Of a DNA stretch of 61,334 nucleotides, positions 24,573 through 37,037 are shown piece after piece (within the stretch, counting starts at the first letter, position 1; each line of letters begins with the position of its first letter). The notes under the pieces were generated by a model. It saw only the letters and a list, made by a program, of their open reading frames with translations, had not been told where the DNA came from and did not search any database. This stretch comes from Ichthyophthirius multifiliis (Eukaryota; Ciliophora; Oligohymenophorea; Hymenostomatida), in assembly GCF_000220395.1 (NCBI RefSeq), contig NW_004086245.1:1-61334 (forward strand), given 5' to 3'. Both the position numbers and the translations under genes were made by a program.

Positions 24573-25354
24573 TTTTTATTTTTTATACAATTAATATTTT
24601 TAATAAAAATAAAAATAAAAATGTTTTAATATAAAAATATTTTTTTCTAATAATAAAATTATTTAAATAATTTATATTCAAAAATTAGTTTTATATATCA
24701 TTTTATTGTATTTTAATAATAAATAATATAATATATTAATATATATATATTATAAATTAATATTTTATTTTTATAAAAAAAATTATTTTTATTATTTATA
24801 AATTCTATAAATGTTAATAAATTAAATTATTTTTAAATGATTTATTTAAATTATATAATATATTTTAAATAATCATAATATATTATAATAAAAATTCATT
24901 TTTTTTTTAATAAATATAATAAATTATTTTTCTTTAATTTTTTATAATAATTATTTTTAATTTTTTATAAATTTTCTATTTAATATTATATTTTTATTAA
25001 TTTCAATTAAAAGCTTTATAGTATTTTTAATAATAAATAATAATTTATTTAATATTTATTTTTACAAATTTAAATAATATTTTTTTTTTAAAAAAAAAAG
25101 AAAACACAAAAACAATTTTTTTAATGATTAATGATAAAATTTTTTTCGAATATAATAATGTTTATAATTGAAATTTTATAATAAAGCCTAATTTAATTAT
25201 TCGCATTAATTTTATTCAACACGATAATTAATCTAAAAATAATCAAAAATAATTTACACATTGATTTTATAAATATATTCAAAATTAAATATATAATTTA
25301 ACAAAAGAAATAAATACAAAAAACAATAATTTTATTTGTAAAAAAAAGTAAAAA
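24573..25354. other. AT-rich intergenic region, no gene seen
   Basis: About 780 bp of A/T-dominated sequence between divergently oriented genes. I found no coding-like frame. It presumably holds the promoters of both neighbours, but no specific motif stands out. Confidence 0.5.
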
Positions 25355-26408
25355 ATGGGAAACTGTACAAAAAAAAAGAAAAAAAAATTAAAAATAATTA
25401 AAGTTAAAAAAATAAAAAAAATGTATATAAATCTGAAAAATATAAAAAAAATAATTAAATAATTTTTTAGATATAAAATGCCAAGTATAAGACTAACCGA
25501 AACCTCAATTTAACCTAAAAAATGCCTAAAAGATAAATTAATTTGAATTTGAAAATAAAATTAATTATCTAATTAGTGAAAATTTCAATAAAATCCTAAA
25601 ATAAAATTCTCATGAGATAAATTTATTTTAAAATACAATAAACAACTATAAAATAAACTCAATATAAGAATTAGAATCTGGCATATATTAAATAAGGAAA
25701 ATTTTAATGAATAAAGCTGAAAAAATAATACACAATATAAATACTTAAAGTTCTATTTGTATAGATTTGATAGAATTTTATTAAAATAGCATTCATGATG
25801 ATGATATTAAATTTATAATTTTTTAAAGTAAATAATAAAAACCATATTGTATTTTAATGAAAATATTTAATATCACAGTTAAGGTATTTTAAATAATTTT
25901 AACTCTTTTAAATCAAAATTTTAATAACTTTTAGAAATGGTGGCAAGTAAATAAATAGAACTCAAATTCTACAGAGGAGATTATTACTGAAATTAAAAAT
26001 CTTAAATAATAAATTTATTTTAAAATAATTTCAAAACAAACATAAACTAATGTAAATATTTATTATTCTAATTTTTCTAAGAGTAAAGAAATTTAAAATT
26101 CAACTCTTTAAGCTGATATATTAACTAATTTAAATAAAAATATGATCAATGCTATTGAAAATAGTTATAAAAGAGCTACTGATGTAGATTATTTTGAAAA
26201 AAAAACCAACTTTAGACTGTTACTTGTTGAAACTGTAGTAAATTAATATTTGGATTTGCTTTATTAAAATTTATTTGATTAAATTTTTGAGTAAGAGCCT
26301 ATTATTTAAGATGATGACGATAATAAAAATTCAAATAATAATTTTATTAAAATTAATTAATCAAATTTTTCTTGTAAAAATTTTAATTATTATAAAAATT
26401 AATTTTGA
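25355..26408 (+). CDS. Unidentified 298-aa protein, possibly N-myristoylated
   Basis: With introns 25365-25470 (106 bp) and 25884-25934 (51 bp) the exons sum to exactly 299 codons ending at TGA 26406-26408. The first intron interrupts codon 4. The protein begins MGNYIKCQ, a good N-myristoylation start, with a cysteine at position 7 that could be palmitoylated. The rest is helical and hydrophilic (SICIDLIEFYQNSIHDDD, KPYCILMKIFNITVK, FRLLLVETVVNQYLDLLYQN). No family recognised. It is followed about 210 bp downstream by another gene on the same strand. Confidence 0.55.
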
Positions 26409-26617
26409 ATTTTAATATAAATAATATTGATTTAAAATTTAATTAATATATTTTTTTATTTTATAAAAGTATTATTTTCTATATATTCAAAAAAAAAAAA
26501 AACTTCAAACATAAAAATTAAATAAAAATAAAAACAAAAAAAATTAAAAAACATAAAATTATAAAAAAATCCATTCATAAACAAATACTTTTAAATAATT
26601 TATTTAAAAAAAAAATA

Positions 26618-28599
26618 ATGAATTATAGAAAAATAAGTAAAAATGAAAATTCCCCAAAAATATTCAATGACGACGAAAACAAAAATTTTAATTATGAAAG
26701 AAATTAAATTGATAAGCTTTCCAGTGGTTTCCAAATATTAAGAGAATATATATTTAACAATAAATACGATTTTTTATCTGTTTGTAGTACATATGACCCA
26801 AAAGAAACCCATTAAATATTAAAGGAAGATCTAAGATAGGCATTAAATAGTGATAAAAAAAGGTTTTATTTTACAGCAGAAAATATAGAAGATATTATAA
26901 CGGATGCTATTTAAAATTATTCAAGTATAAAAAATATGATACATTATGATGAAATGTATTCTATTATATAATCGCATAAACCGAAGACAAAGTAAAATTT
27001 AATAATAATATGTTTTATAAATAAAAAATATAGATATAGTTTAGCAAATTTATTATGTGCTTATTAATATAATTCAGATGATAATTATATATAATATTGT
27101 AAATAATAATTGAAAATTGACTAATAAAATTTCTGGGATAGAAAAGAGGAATTTAATTTTAATTTTGTAGAATTAGATCGTTTAGAATATAAAATTAAGC
27201 AAACATAAAAAGATAAAGATGAAAATATTATTCAACGAACAATAACATAAGGAAGTTAATAAAGCCAATAAGAAAAACACGAAAAAAGTATTAAAAATTT
27301 ATATGAAATGAATAATGAAACTATACTAAAAAATTTTGATGCTCGAATTGCAAAGTTAATATCTAAAATTATCTAACCATCAAACATAGTATAATTATAA
27401 GATGATTAATTATAAAAAATTTTACCTAATTTTCTTAATATAAGAACTGATACCTATATAAAATAAATATTTTATAATGATTTTAATTAGTTAATATAAA
27501 AAAAGCATAATTATTATGAACATTTTATTTAAAAAAATATATATATAATAACTTTATTTGAAATATATAAAAAAAAAATATACTTGTATTTATAAATATT
27601 TTATAATTAAAAAATAGATTAATGAAAAATTATTTTAGAGAAATCGAATTAACAGATGATGAAATTTAGCTTTTATATTATAGAATAAATGAAGATAATT
27701 CCTTTGGAGCTTTTACATATGTAACATTATCCTAATGGATAAATAAACAGCGAAATATGAAAATAAGAGAATTAAGAACTATTGCTATAACAGAAAAAGA
27801 CTAAAAAAGAATTCTTTAAAAAAAAGATGTTATTCCTAAACTTTTTAAATAATTAGTTAAATATGCATATAGTTATGGTTTAAATTTTATTCATAGTTCT
27901 TTAAAACCTTTAATTGAAAGGGAAGATTTTATATAATTGGATAATATGTAGCTTTATTTTAAAAGTTTAAATATACCTTATATATCTTAAGATATTAACG
28001 ACTTTAAATTTTATTTAGCCAATAATGGTGTTTTGCATTTGGAAGGAAACGATAATAATAAATACTTGAATTCTATTATATATTTAAAAGCTGAAAATTT
28101 AATGAAAACAATATCAAGTGAAGCCGAATAAATAACATTAAAATAATTAAATTTAAAGCAATATTCAACAGTCCTTTCAAAAGAAACCGTCCGAAAATCA
28201 GTTCAATCTAAAATTCTATAAGGAGTTATAAACAGAATGTAATTAAAAATATAAGCCTACTCAGATGAAAATGACCTTATTTAAGAAATTAAACTAAGAC
28301 AAATTGTTTCAGATACTTTTCCAGAAATAGACTAGGCAGATTTAGATATAATTTTCGAAAAAATGTAAAATGTAATTTAGCCTACAAGATATCATACTCA
28401 AAGGAAAATTTATGTCCCAGAGTTTATAAGTTTTATTTTAAGTGGTCCTTTATTTGATGAGGATCCTTAATAAATTATCTTTTAAGATTTATAATAAAAA
28501 AAACTAACACTAAAGTCTAATACTACTGAGTCTATAGATAGTCCTATGCGTTAATATAGTGAAGGAAGGAATTCTCCATCAAAATAATTTATTAATTTA

Positions 28600-28634
<35 letters not shown>

Positions 28635-29172
28635 AGAAGAAAAAAGTCTTTTTAGAAAAGTTAATATGGAAAATATTTAATGGGAACCAGAATATAATAA
28701 AGTAGCTTAAAATATTGAAGAAATTTAAAATAAAATTGATAAAATTGATTACTAAAAAGGAGGATTTATAAAGGAAAATACATTAGCTTTTACTAATAAG
28801 CCTTTAAGTGATCGAAAAGTTATTTGTAAATTTATAGAATGCCTTAAAAAGAAAATTTTGGTAGGAAAATTTTCACATTTAGAAGGATTCGAAGCTGTGG
28901 ATTAGGTGTTGATTGTTTTAAGGGAAAAACTAGCTTATTTAGATAAAAGCTTAAAAGGAGTTATTTCTTCTAATTTGCTTTTTAATTTTATTCGATATAA
29001 TTTTAATGAATTGAGTATATAAGAATGTTTCTAACTTAAATATATTGCTGAATGTTAAGCAAAAACAGAATAATATATAAAATATAATGAAGACGAATCA
29101 TATATTAGCTATTCTTACTTTTGCTTGTAATTACATAAATTTGTTTGTAATAAAATGTTATTTGATAAATGA
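26618..29172 (+). CDS. Unidentified 840-aa helical protein with EF-hand-like segments
   Basis: Exons on either side of a 32-bp intron (27586-27617) give 841 codons. Helix-loop-helix stretches resemble EF-hand pairs, for example LTDDEIQLLYYRINEDNSFG followed by TYVTLSQWI, and IDQADLDIIFEKMQ before YVPEFISFIL. The loops are degenerate, so Ca2+ binding is unlikely without better evidence. There is an asparagine run from (AAT)n near 28600-28632. The last third (VICKFIECLKKKILVGKFSH, LEGFEAVDQVLIVLREKLAY) looks like a conserved domain I cannot name. No signal peptide or membrane segment. Axonemal or cortical proteins of ciliates often look like this, but that is speculation. Confidence 0.6.
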
Positions 29173-29882
29173 ATAAAAAAATATATACAATTTGTAAATT
29201 TAATTTTTTTTTTAAATATATACATAATATTTATTTTTTCTCTAAAATAATTTGAGTTAATTTTTTATTTAATATTATGTATTTTTTTTTATATAAATTT
29301 GAATTTTTTTCTTTAAAAATTATGCAAAATAAATTTTTTGATTTATAGTAAAGCATGCACTAGTATAACTGATTTTAATTTGAATTTCTTCATTTTAATA
29401 CAAATTAATACACATATATATATATAAGTATTATTATGCTTTCTAATATTTTAAAAAAAGAAATTTAAGAAGAAGTATAAATATAAATTTTTTATATAAA
29501 ACTTTAAAGTATTTAAAGTTTTAAATTACTTATATTGATTTTGATTTAATATATTTTAATCTCAATTTAAAAATTTGAGATTAAATCTTATTTTAACAAT
29601 AATTTTAAGACTAATAATTTTTCTTATGATTTATTTTTTTAATTAAAGACTTTTTTTTAATAATTTAAATTAATTATTTTTAAAAAAATTAATTTATAGT
29701 AAAAATAAATATAAATTTTTTGTTTAAGATACTTATTTATTTACCTCTTTTAAAATAAATAATTTCATTGAATAATTAAAAAAAGGTAAATAATTTTATA
29801 TATATTATTTTGATTAAATTTTATTTTTAATTAATAATAAATCAAAACATATATTTTAAATAATATTTCTATTTTAAAAAAA
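29173..29882. other. AT-rich spacer between convergent genes
   Basis: About 700 bp, A/T-rich with no coding-like frame. It lies between two convergent stops and is longer than most convergent gaps in this window. Confidence 0.5.
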
Positions 29883-31091
29883 TCAAATATTATTATTTGT
29901 CTTGCATTAGGTCATTATCGAAACATTTTAAGAATTCTTATTTTAAGAAGAATTTTTAAAAAAACTGTTTTTAGTATGCATTCCTAATTCTGCTTTTATT
30001 TTATTTTTTTCATCTTTCGAATATTTAATAATTTCCTTTATTTTATTTCTTTTTTCTTCAATTACATCATATTATTATTCGTCTATCTTATAAAGTTTTT
30101 CTTCATCATTTTATTACTTATTTAATTATTAAATTTTTATTATTTCCTTCTTTCCACATATATACATTATTAATTTTTATTTAACATAATTCTAATGGTC
30201 TCTAATTTCTTTATTTTTAATAGAATTTTATTCTAACAAATTTGATTTGTTTTCTTTTATTAAATTTAGATTTAGCTAAGATATTTATTTTAACTAACTT
30301 TTCTCTTTTAATTTTCCCTATTCTAACTTTTATTTTAGAGATTTTAAAAATTAAGTATGCTCTTATCTTAAATTTTTATATTTTTCTTATTTTTCTTTTT
30401 TAACTTCCTCCTTTTTTTCTAAAGCTTTGTCTATCTTTATATTTACATATATATATATTTAACAATATAAGAAATAATATATCGTGCTCATATATAAATA
30501 TCAAATTAAAAAAATATTTCAAGTTGATTAAATAAATAATAAAATAATTTTGGTGGATAAAAAATTAATTAAATTATTTGAAAAAATATAATATATGAAC
30601 CTATATTAATATTTTTTGTTTTATATATATAAAAAACTTTAAATTACTTCGTCTTTTTACTTTTTCACTTATTCAGAAACAAATTTTACTTTTTCTAGTT
30701 TTTTCTCAAACATTTATTTCAACTTATTTTCCGTTTATAATTATATTTATAAATTTTTTAATTTTTTCATATCCTTCTCATAATTTAAAAAAATTTATTT
30801 TTATAATTTATTTTTTATCCAAATAGAATCTTTATGTTTTAAAGAAAGATCTTTAAGAAATTTTACTTCATCATTTTTTACTTAAGGAGATAAATAAGGA
30901 ATTTTAGCATTTTTTAATATATCCTATGTTATATAAGATGGAGTTAATTAATATGCTTATTATTTAGATTAATAATGGCTGTATTCATTCATTATTTAGC
31001 CTATGTTTATATCAATATTTTTTTCAAGTAATAAAGGCAAAATCTTCTTTTATACATTTTATATTTAATTTTAATTTATTTTATAAAGCAT
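29883..31091 (-). CDS. Unidentified coiled-coil protein
   Basis: Starts at ATG 31091 in the frame that continues into LPLLLEKNIDINIGQIMNEY, a short segment resembling one ankyrin-like repeat. After about 60 residues it becomes a long K/E/Q/N coiled coil. A single intron of about 200 bp runs from about 30639 to 30443. Exon 2 continues the coiled coil (DKALEKKEEVKKEK) and ends with an S/N-rich tail and TGA at 29883-29885. No family recognised. Confidence 0.55.
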
Positions 31092-31574
31092 TTGTTTATT
31101 TATTCTTTATTTAGATAAATATATATAAGAATAGTTCACTCTATGTATATATGTTTTACTTTTTTTATTTTTTATAAAAAATTTTATATAAATATAATAT
31201 ATTATTTATTTAATATTTTTTTTTTTTTTTTTATTGAATGGTTAGTATAAAAATAATTTTTTAAAGCATTTTTATTAATAAAATAATGATAGGAATTATA
31301 TAAATATTATATTAGGATTTTTTTAAATAAAGATTTAATTATATAAAAAAAAAAAAAAATTATAATAATTAAATAAAAAGATAATAAAGAAATAAAAAAA
31401 TTTAATTAAATAAATTACAAATATATTTACATAATTAATAAATATTTATAAATATATTTATACATATAAATATACATATATATGTATATATATATATTTA
31501 TATAATTTTGTTTTTTGAATACATGAAAAAATTAAATTTAATTAAATAATTTAATTAATAATAATATAAAAATC

Positions 31575-33346
31575 ATGTCTTCAGACATTAGCGCTGCTAA
31601 AGTACACGCATCAGCTGCTCTTAGAGATTATAATATAGCTCCTCGTGCTGATTACAGGACAGTATGTAAAGTTGATGGCCCTTTAGTTATTTTAGATAAT
31701 GTTAAATTCCCTAAGTAATTATAATATATATAATTAATATTATATAAATACAATTTTTTTTAAAATTAAAATGAAATATTATTTTTTAAAATATCTTATT
31801 AATTTTATACATTTAATATAATTAATTTCTTTTTAATTCATAATTTTAATATTTATAAAAATTAGATTTTCCGAAATAGTTAATGTATGCTTAGCTGACG
31901 GTTCTATTAGAAAAGGACAAGTACTAGAAATATGTGGTAAAAAAGCCGTCGTCTAAGTAAAAAATAAATATAAAAAATATATAATATAAAAAATTAAAAT
32001 AAAATAGATATTCGAAGGTACAGACGGAATTGATAATTTATATACTCACTGCGAATTTACTGGTGAAACTCTTCAAATGCCAATTGCCGAAGAAATGCTT
32101 GGAAGAGCTTTTAACGGTTCCGGAACTCCTATAGACAAAGGACCTCCAGTTTTAGCTGAAAAATTTTTAAATATTAATGGTTCTCCAATCAATCCTTGTT
32201 AGCGTGTATATCCAAAAGAAATGATATAAACAGGAATATCAGCTATAGATTGTATGAGTTCAATCGCTAGAGGATAAAAAATTCCTCTTTTTTCCGCCAA
32301 TGGTCTCCCTCATAATGAAATAGGAGCCCAAATAGTGAGATAAGCCTCCCTTGTGAAAGGAAAAGATGTATTGGATCATTCCGAAGAAAATTTCGCTGTT
32401 GTTTTCGGTGCTATGGGTGTGAATATGGAAGTCGCAAGATTTTTCAGAACCGATTTTGAATAAAATGGATCTATGGAGAGAGTTGTTTTATTCTTAAACT
32501 TAGCCAACGATCCTACTATAGAAAGAATTATTACCCCACGTTTATCTTTAACAACTGCTGAGTAATATTTAAATAAATAATTAACATTTATATAAAATAT
32601 AGATATTTAGCTTATGAAAGAGAATTACATGTTTTAGTTATTATGACTGATATGAGTTCATATGCTGATTCTTTAAGAGAAGTTTCCGCTGCTAGAGAAG
32701 AAGTGCCTGGTAGAAGATCATATCCAGGTTATTTATACACAGATTTATCCACAATTTACGAAAGAGCAGGTCGTGTAAATGGAATTAACGGTTCAATTAC
32801 TTAAATTCCTATATTGACAATGCCTAATGATGATATTACACATCCTATTCCTGATTTAACTGGATATATTACTGAAGGTTAGATTTTCATTGATAGCGTA
32901 ATAACTTCGTATAGTAAATTTATCCACCAATTAATGTTTTGCCTTCATTATCTCGTTTAATGAAATCTGCTATAGGAAAAGGTATGACTAGAATCGATCA
33001 TCCTGAAGTTTCTAATCAATTATATGCCAATTATGCTATTGGTAAGGATACAGCAGCTATGAAAGCTGTGGTTGGTGAGGAGGCACTTTCTGACGAAGAT
33101 CATTTATATTTGGAATTTTTAAAAAAATTCGAATCTTAATATATTGCTTAAGTATAATATATATTTTTTTTTTTATATTTTTTTTTTTTATTTTTTTAGG
33201 GTCATTATGAAACTAGATCTATTTTCTAATCTTTAGATAAAGCTTGGGATTTATTGAGAATTTTCCCTCCTGATTCTTTAAAAAAAATAAAACAAAGTAC
33301 AAAGGATGAATTTTATGCTAAAAGAGCTGATGATGATAATAAATGA
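31575..33346 (+). CDS. V-type H+-ATPase subunit B
   Basis: Strong match throughout to the regulatory B subunit of the V1 sector: [93 protein letters not shown]-like [40 protein letters not shown] and [20 protein letters not shown]. It works in the catalytic ring that acidifies vacuoles and contractile vacuoles. Introns: 31715-31865, 31957-32007, 32562-32602 and 33152-33199. In exon 4 the frame jumps at about 32895: IFID is in one frame and [10 protein letters not shown] in another, which is a -1 (or +2) shift. Apart from that the product is about 492 aa, the usual length. The break most likely reflects a sequence error. Confidence 0.95.
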
Positions 33347-33510
33347 GGAGATTTTTTTATATATATAAATAATATTAATAAAAAACAAAAAGGAAAATTA
33401 AAAAATATTTTATACATATATTTTTTTTTTTTATAATAAAAAAAAAAAAAATTAAACAATAAAAATATATAGAAAAAATAAAAATGAATATATAATAAAA
33501 ATAATAATTT

Positions 33511-34278
33511 TCAAACTTTAGCAATTTAACAAATTTTAATTGAAGCATCATCCAGAAGTCCGACAAGTAAATTTTCTGATTATTCCCTATCATTTCTTTC
33601 ATCATCAATTTACATTTTAATTTTATTTACAAGATCTTTAAGCATATCAAGTATATTACTTTCTGATTCTTCTCTATTTTTCTTATATTAATTAATTGCT
33701 TCTTTGGATTTCTTACTCTCTTCTTATATTTTTTTCAACGCAATTTTATCATTTTCTTCCCTTTCAAGATTTTCCTACTCCACCAACTAATAAATTTTCG
33801 GTAAATCACCTTCTAATTATTAATTAATTCCATTAAAAATCTCCACCCTTTCTTTAGTTTCTGCATTAAGCATTTAACTTAAGTATGCAATTTATTCATT
33901 TAAAATCTTAAGTTTTTTCTATTCATTTTATTTTCGTTAAATTATCACTTATTCGAGCTTATCAGATACTTTATTTTCTATTAAATTTATCATACTACTC
34001 CTATTTTCTATTTATTATTAAAATAAAACTTGATTTTCTTCTATAGATTTCTATAAGAATATAAATTCTTCCTTTAAAGATGCTATAGATTAATTATATT
34101 CTTCAATTGACTTATTAAATCTTTATTCTATTTATTAAACTTATATATCGAATGTGTCTATTCTATTCGCGTTTGATGTTTCTTAGTTTATTGGAATTTA
34201 AGCTAATCTATCGCTTATTTTCTGGAATCTTTTTGAATGGGGACTTGAATTTGTATTACTTTAGTAATAACTTGACAT
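33511..34278 (-). CDS. SF-assemblin / beta-giardin family protein
   Basis: Intronless, 255 aa. The N-terminal head is short, S/N-rich and non-helical. The transition sequence KRFQKISDRLAQIPINQ plus NRIDTFDIQVQQIEQRFNKS is the family signature, followed by an almost continuous coiled coil to the end. SF-assemblins polymerise into striated fibres associated with basal bodies and rootlets. The length fits the usual 250-290 aa. The stop is about 165 bp from the convergent V-ATPase stop. Confidence 0.85.
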
Positions 34279-34413
34279 TTATTAATTATTTATAATTATA
34301 TATTTTTTTTATATATTAAATATTTATTTCTAATATATGAAACAGTAATATTAAATTATAAATATAAAATACTTAATTAAATATACATTTATTTATTAAA
34401 AATGATAAAATAT

Positions 34414-34414
<1 letters not shown>

Positions 34415-34486
<72 letters not shown>
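34415..34486. repeat. (TA)n just beyond a gene stop
   Basis: About 70 bp of nearly pure TA that ends 10 bp outside the TGA of the minus-strand gene at 34495, so it lies in its 3' flank or UTR. Confidence 0.9.
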
Positions 34487-34487
<1 letters not shown>

Positions 34488-34494
34488 CATATAT

Positions 34495-35331
34495 TCAATC
34501 CCAATCAGTTTACTAAAAATGTATTTTTGTAAAAGATTCTTATTATTAATTTAATTCATCAAAATTATTATTTAAGCTTTATTAATTGGAAGTTATTTAT
34601 AATTTATTTAATGAAAAACTTATTTATTATTAATTATTAAATGCTTCAAAGAAAACGTTATTTAATATTTAACTTTATTACTTATTTTCTTATTATTCGC
34701 ATATATTATTATTTGAAAAATATTCAATTTAAGCTTAAATATTTTAATATTTTTTATAAATAGGATATACTTTCTTTATATTTTTTTATTTTTTAATTTA
34801 AAAAATTATTTTATTTTATTTTTTAACCTTTTAGTTTTTATTTTCTTATAAAGCTATTTCCATTAAATCTTAAAAAAGCACATCTAATTTATTAAATTTT
34901 TATTTCCAAAAAGAAATTTATTCTTTATTTTAAATAACTTCCTTTTAATTGAATTTTTTATATTTTAATAAAATAAAAAATAGATAACATTTATATTTTC
35001 ATCATAATTAAAATTGTTTTCTATTTGTTCTAAAACTCTATTCTAGTTTATTTTACATATATTATTATCCATTTTCTTTAAAACCAAATTTTCATATTAT
35101 TATATACAAAATTGAGCAATAATTCCTGCTTTTATTTTCTCTTTTATACTATATATACATTTATTTTATATTATATAATTTGTTAAATTTTAAGAAACAT
35201 TTTTTATAATTTCATTATTTTTAAACAATTTTTTTATAAGTAATAAAGCTATATCTAATTATTTTTTTATATTTTATATTTTAAAAGAAAAATAATAATA
35301 AAAAAAAAAAATTACCTAATTTTAATTCCAT
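34495..35331 (-). CDS. Unidentified ~240-aa Q/N-rich protein
   Basis: Starts MELKL at 35331. An intron of about 65 bp follows, then DIALLLIKKLFKNNEIIKN, KEKIKAGIIAQFCIQQYENL, and after another intron (near 34935-34985) EVIQNKEQISFWKQKFNKLD. The C-terminal third is Q/N-rich and ends at TGA 34495-34497. A third intron is possible. The first half is helical and looks like an Armadillo/HEAT-type repeat pair, but I do not recognise a family. Confidence 0.5.
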
Positions 35332-35816
35332 ATTGTTTATATTAATTTCTTATAATATTATAAATTTTCTTAATTTAATATAGAATTTTACAAGCTATTA
35401 ACAATTTTAATGAAAACAACAATATGCGTAAATCTAAGAATCTATTTAACTTTTATTATAATATTCCCAACTATAATATAATGTAAAGCATTTTTTAGCA
35501 ATTTAATGCTTGTTTAATAATTTTTTGCTAAAATAACTAAAAAAATATTCACAAATGTCTTATTTTTATATATCTGAATTATTTGCATTAATATTATTTA
35601 TATAATAGTAAACTATTTAATTTAATACACAATAGAATTAATACTCACCGATAATTTTTATTTGATATTAACTTTAATCTATAGTTTGATATATTTATAA
35701 GTAGATTTATAAGTTTTTTAATAATTTAAAATTATCTAAGTTTAATAGTTTCATGATAATATTATTATAAAATAATTAATTATCTTATCTTATGTAAAAT
35801 AATAGAGTTAATCAAA

Positions 35817-35837
35817 NNNNNNNNNNNNNNNNNNNNN
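35817..35837. other. Assembly gap (21 N)
   Basis: A run of 21 N within AT-rich sequence, directly followed by a TA microsatellite. Its true size is unknown. Confidence 0.99.

Positions 35838-35841
<4 letters not shown>

Positions 35842-35890
<49 letters not shown>
35842..35890. repeat. (TA)n next to the assembly gap
   Basis: A TA run of about 45 bp immediately right of the N gap. It probably caused the assembly to break here. Confidence 0.9.
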
Positions 35891-35892
<2 letters not shown>

Positions 35893-35895
35893 TCT

Positions 35896-36755
35896 ATAAT
35901 AATTATATTAAAAGATTTTCATCATAAAATGAAAACGACACTTTAAAATTATAAATTAAAGATGAAAATACTTAATAAAAACAAGAATAAGCTTAAAAAT
36001 AAGAATTAGAAAACAAAGAATGAAATTGGAAGAAGAATAAATACAAAATTAAAATTCTATTGAAGAACTTTTAAAAATAAATAATGAATTATCATTAAAA
36101 AGGTTTAAAAATTGTTCACTGAATTATCTTAAAAACAATAAAAATTAAATACAGAAAATGAAACACTTAAATTTGAAGTAAAAAATTAAATTAAAAATAT
36201 ATTCTAAATTTATAAAATAATAATACATAATAAATAGAAATAAAAATTAGATTTATAAATATAATAATGGTAAGAAAAAGTCAAAGAATTAAAAAATTTT
36301 ATTGAAGTATAATAAGACGAAACCGAATTAGTACGAAAAAGATTAGAAAAAGAAAAAGAATAAACCAAAATATTCGCAATAACTAAATTCGCAACTGAAA
36401 TGCTTGATATTTAAGATAATTTAGAAAGAGCCATTAACCTTTCTAAAGCTTAAGAAGGTTAAAAATCAGATTTGTATGAAGGTAAAATATAAACTGATAT
36501 ATTTATATATATATAAATATTAATATAGGTTCCAAATTAACATTTAAAATTCTCGAAAAAGTACTAGAAAAAAATGGAGTAGTTAAAATTAATCCTGAAG
36601 GTGAAAAATTCGACCCAAATTATCATGAAGCTCTTTTCAATATTCCAGATCCTACAAAAGAAAACGGTACAGTAGCTTTTGTTGCTTAAACTGGCTATAA
36701 AATATAAGATAGAGTCTTAAGACCTGCAAAAGTTGGTGTAACTTAGAAAGATTGA
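35896..36755 (+). CDS. GrpE nucleotide exchange factor, mitochondrial type (5' end lost at gap)
   Basis: The C-terminal two thirds match GrpE/Mge1: KFATEMLDIQDNLERAINLS, the beta-domain NPEGEKFDPNYHEALFNIPD, then TVAFVAQTGYKIQDRVLRPA and KVGV near the end. It releases ADP from mitochondrial Hsp70. An intron at 36482-36528 is phase-consistent. The N-terminal coiled coil is present, but the frame changes twice, near 36015 and 36095. Each change is a -1 shift that one missing A would explain. The first visible codons (RFSSQNEND) look like the end of a mitochondrial presequence, so the start lies at or before the N gap. Confidence 0.85.
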
Positions 36756-36795
36756 TATGATTAATAATTTTTTTTTTATTTAAAAAAAATATATG

Positions 36796-36796
<1 letters not shown>

Positions 36797-36840
<44 letters not shown>
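36797..36840. repeat. (TA)n downstream of GrpE
   Basis: A TA run of about 40 bp in the 280-bp spacer between the GrpE stop and the next start. Confidence 0.85.
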
Positions 36841-36848
<8 letters not shown>

Positions 36849-37037
36849 TTTCTAATTTTTACGTTTTTTGTTTTTTTCATAATGTTTATTTTATTTTTTT
36901 TAGATATATATTTATACATTTAAATGTTTTATTTTTTTTTAAATATATAAATTTTTATAATATATACATTTTTAATTTTTAAATTATATATGTACTTTTA
37001 AGAAAATATAAATAATATAGAATTGTAGATATAAAAC

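Noticed and set aside
30950-31091. Ankyrin-repeat protein
   Set aside because: Only one short ankyrin-like segment is visible, too little to name the family.
36797-36982. Plus-strand ORF starting with (YI)n
   Set aside because: It is translation of a TA microsatellite and AT-rich spacer with no coding composition.
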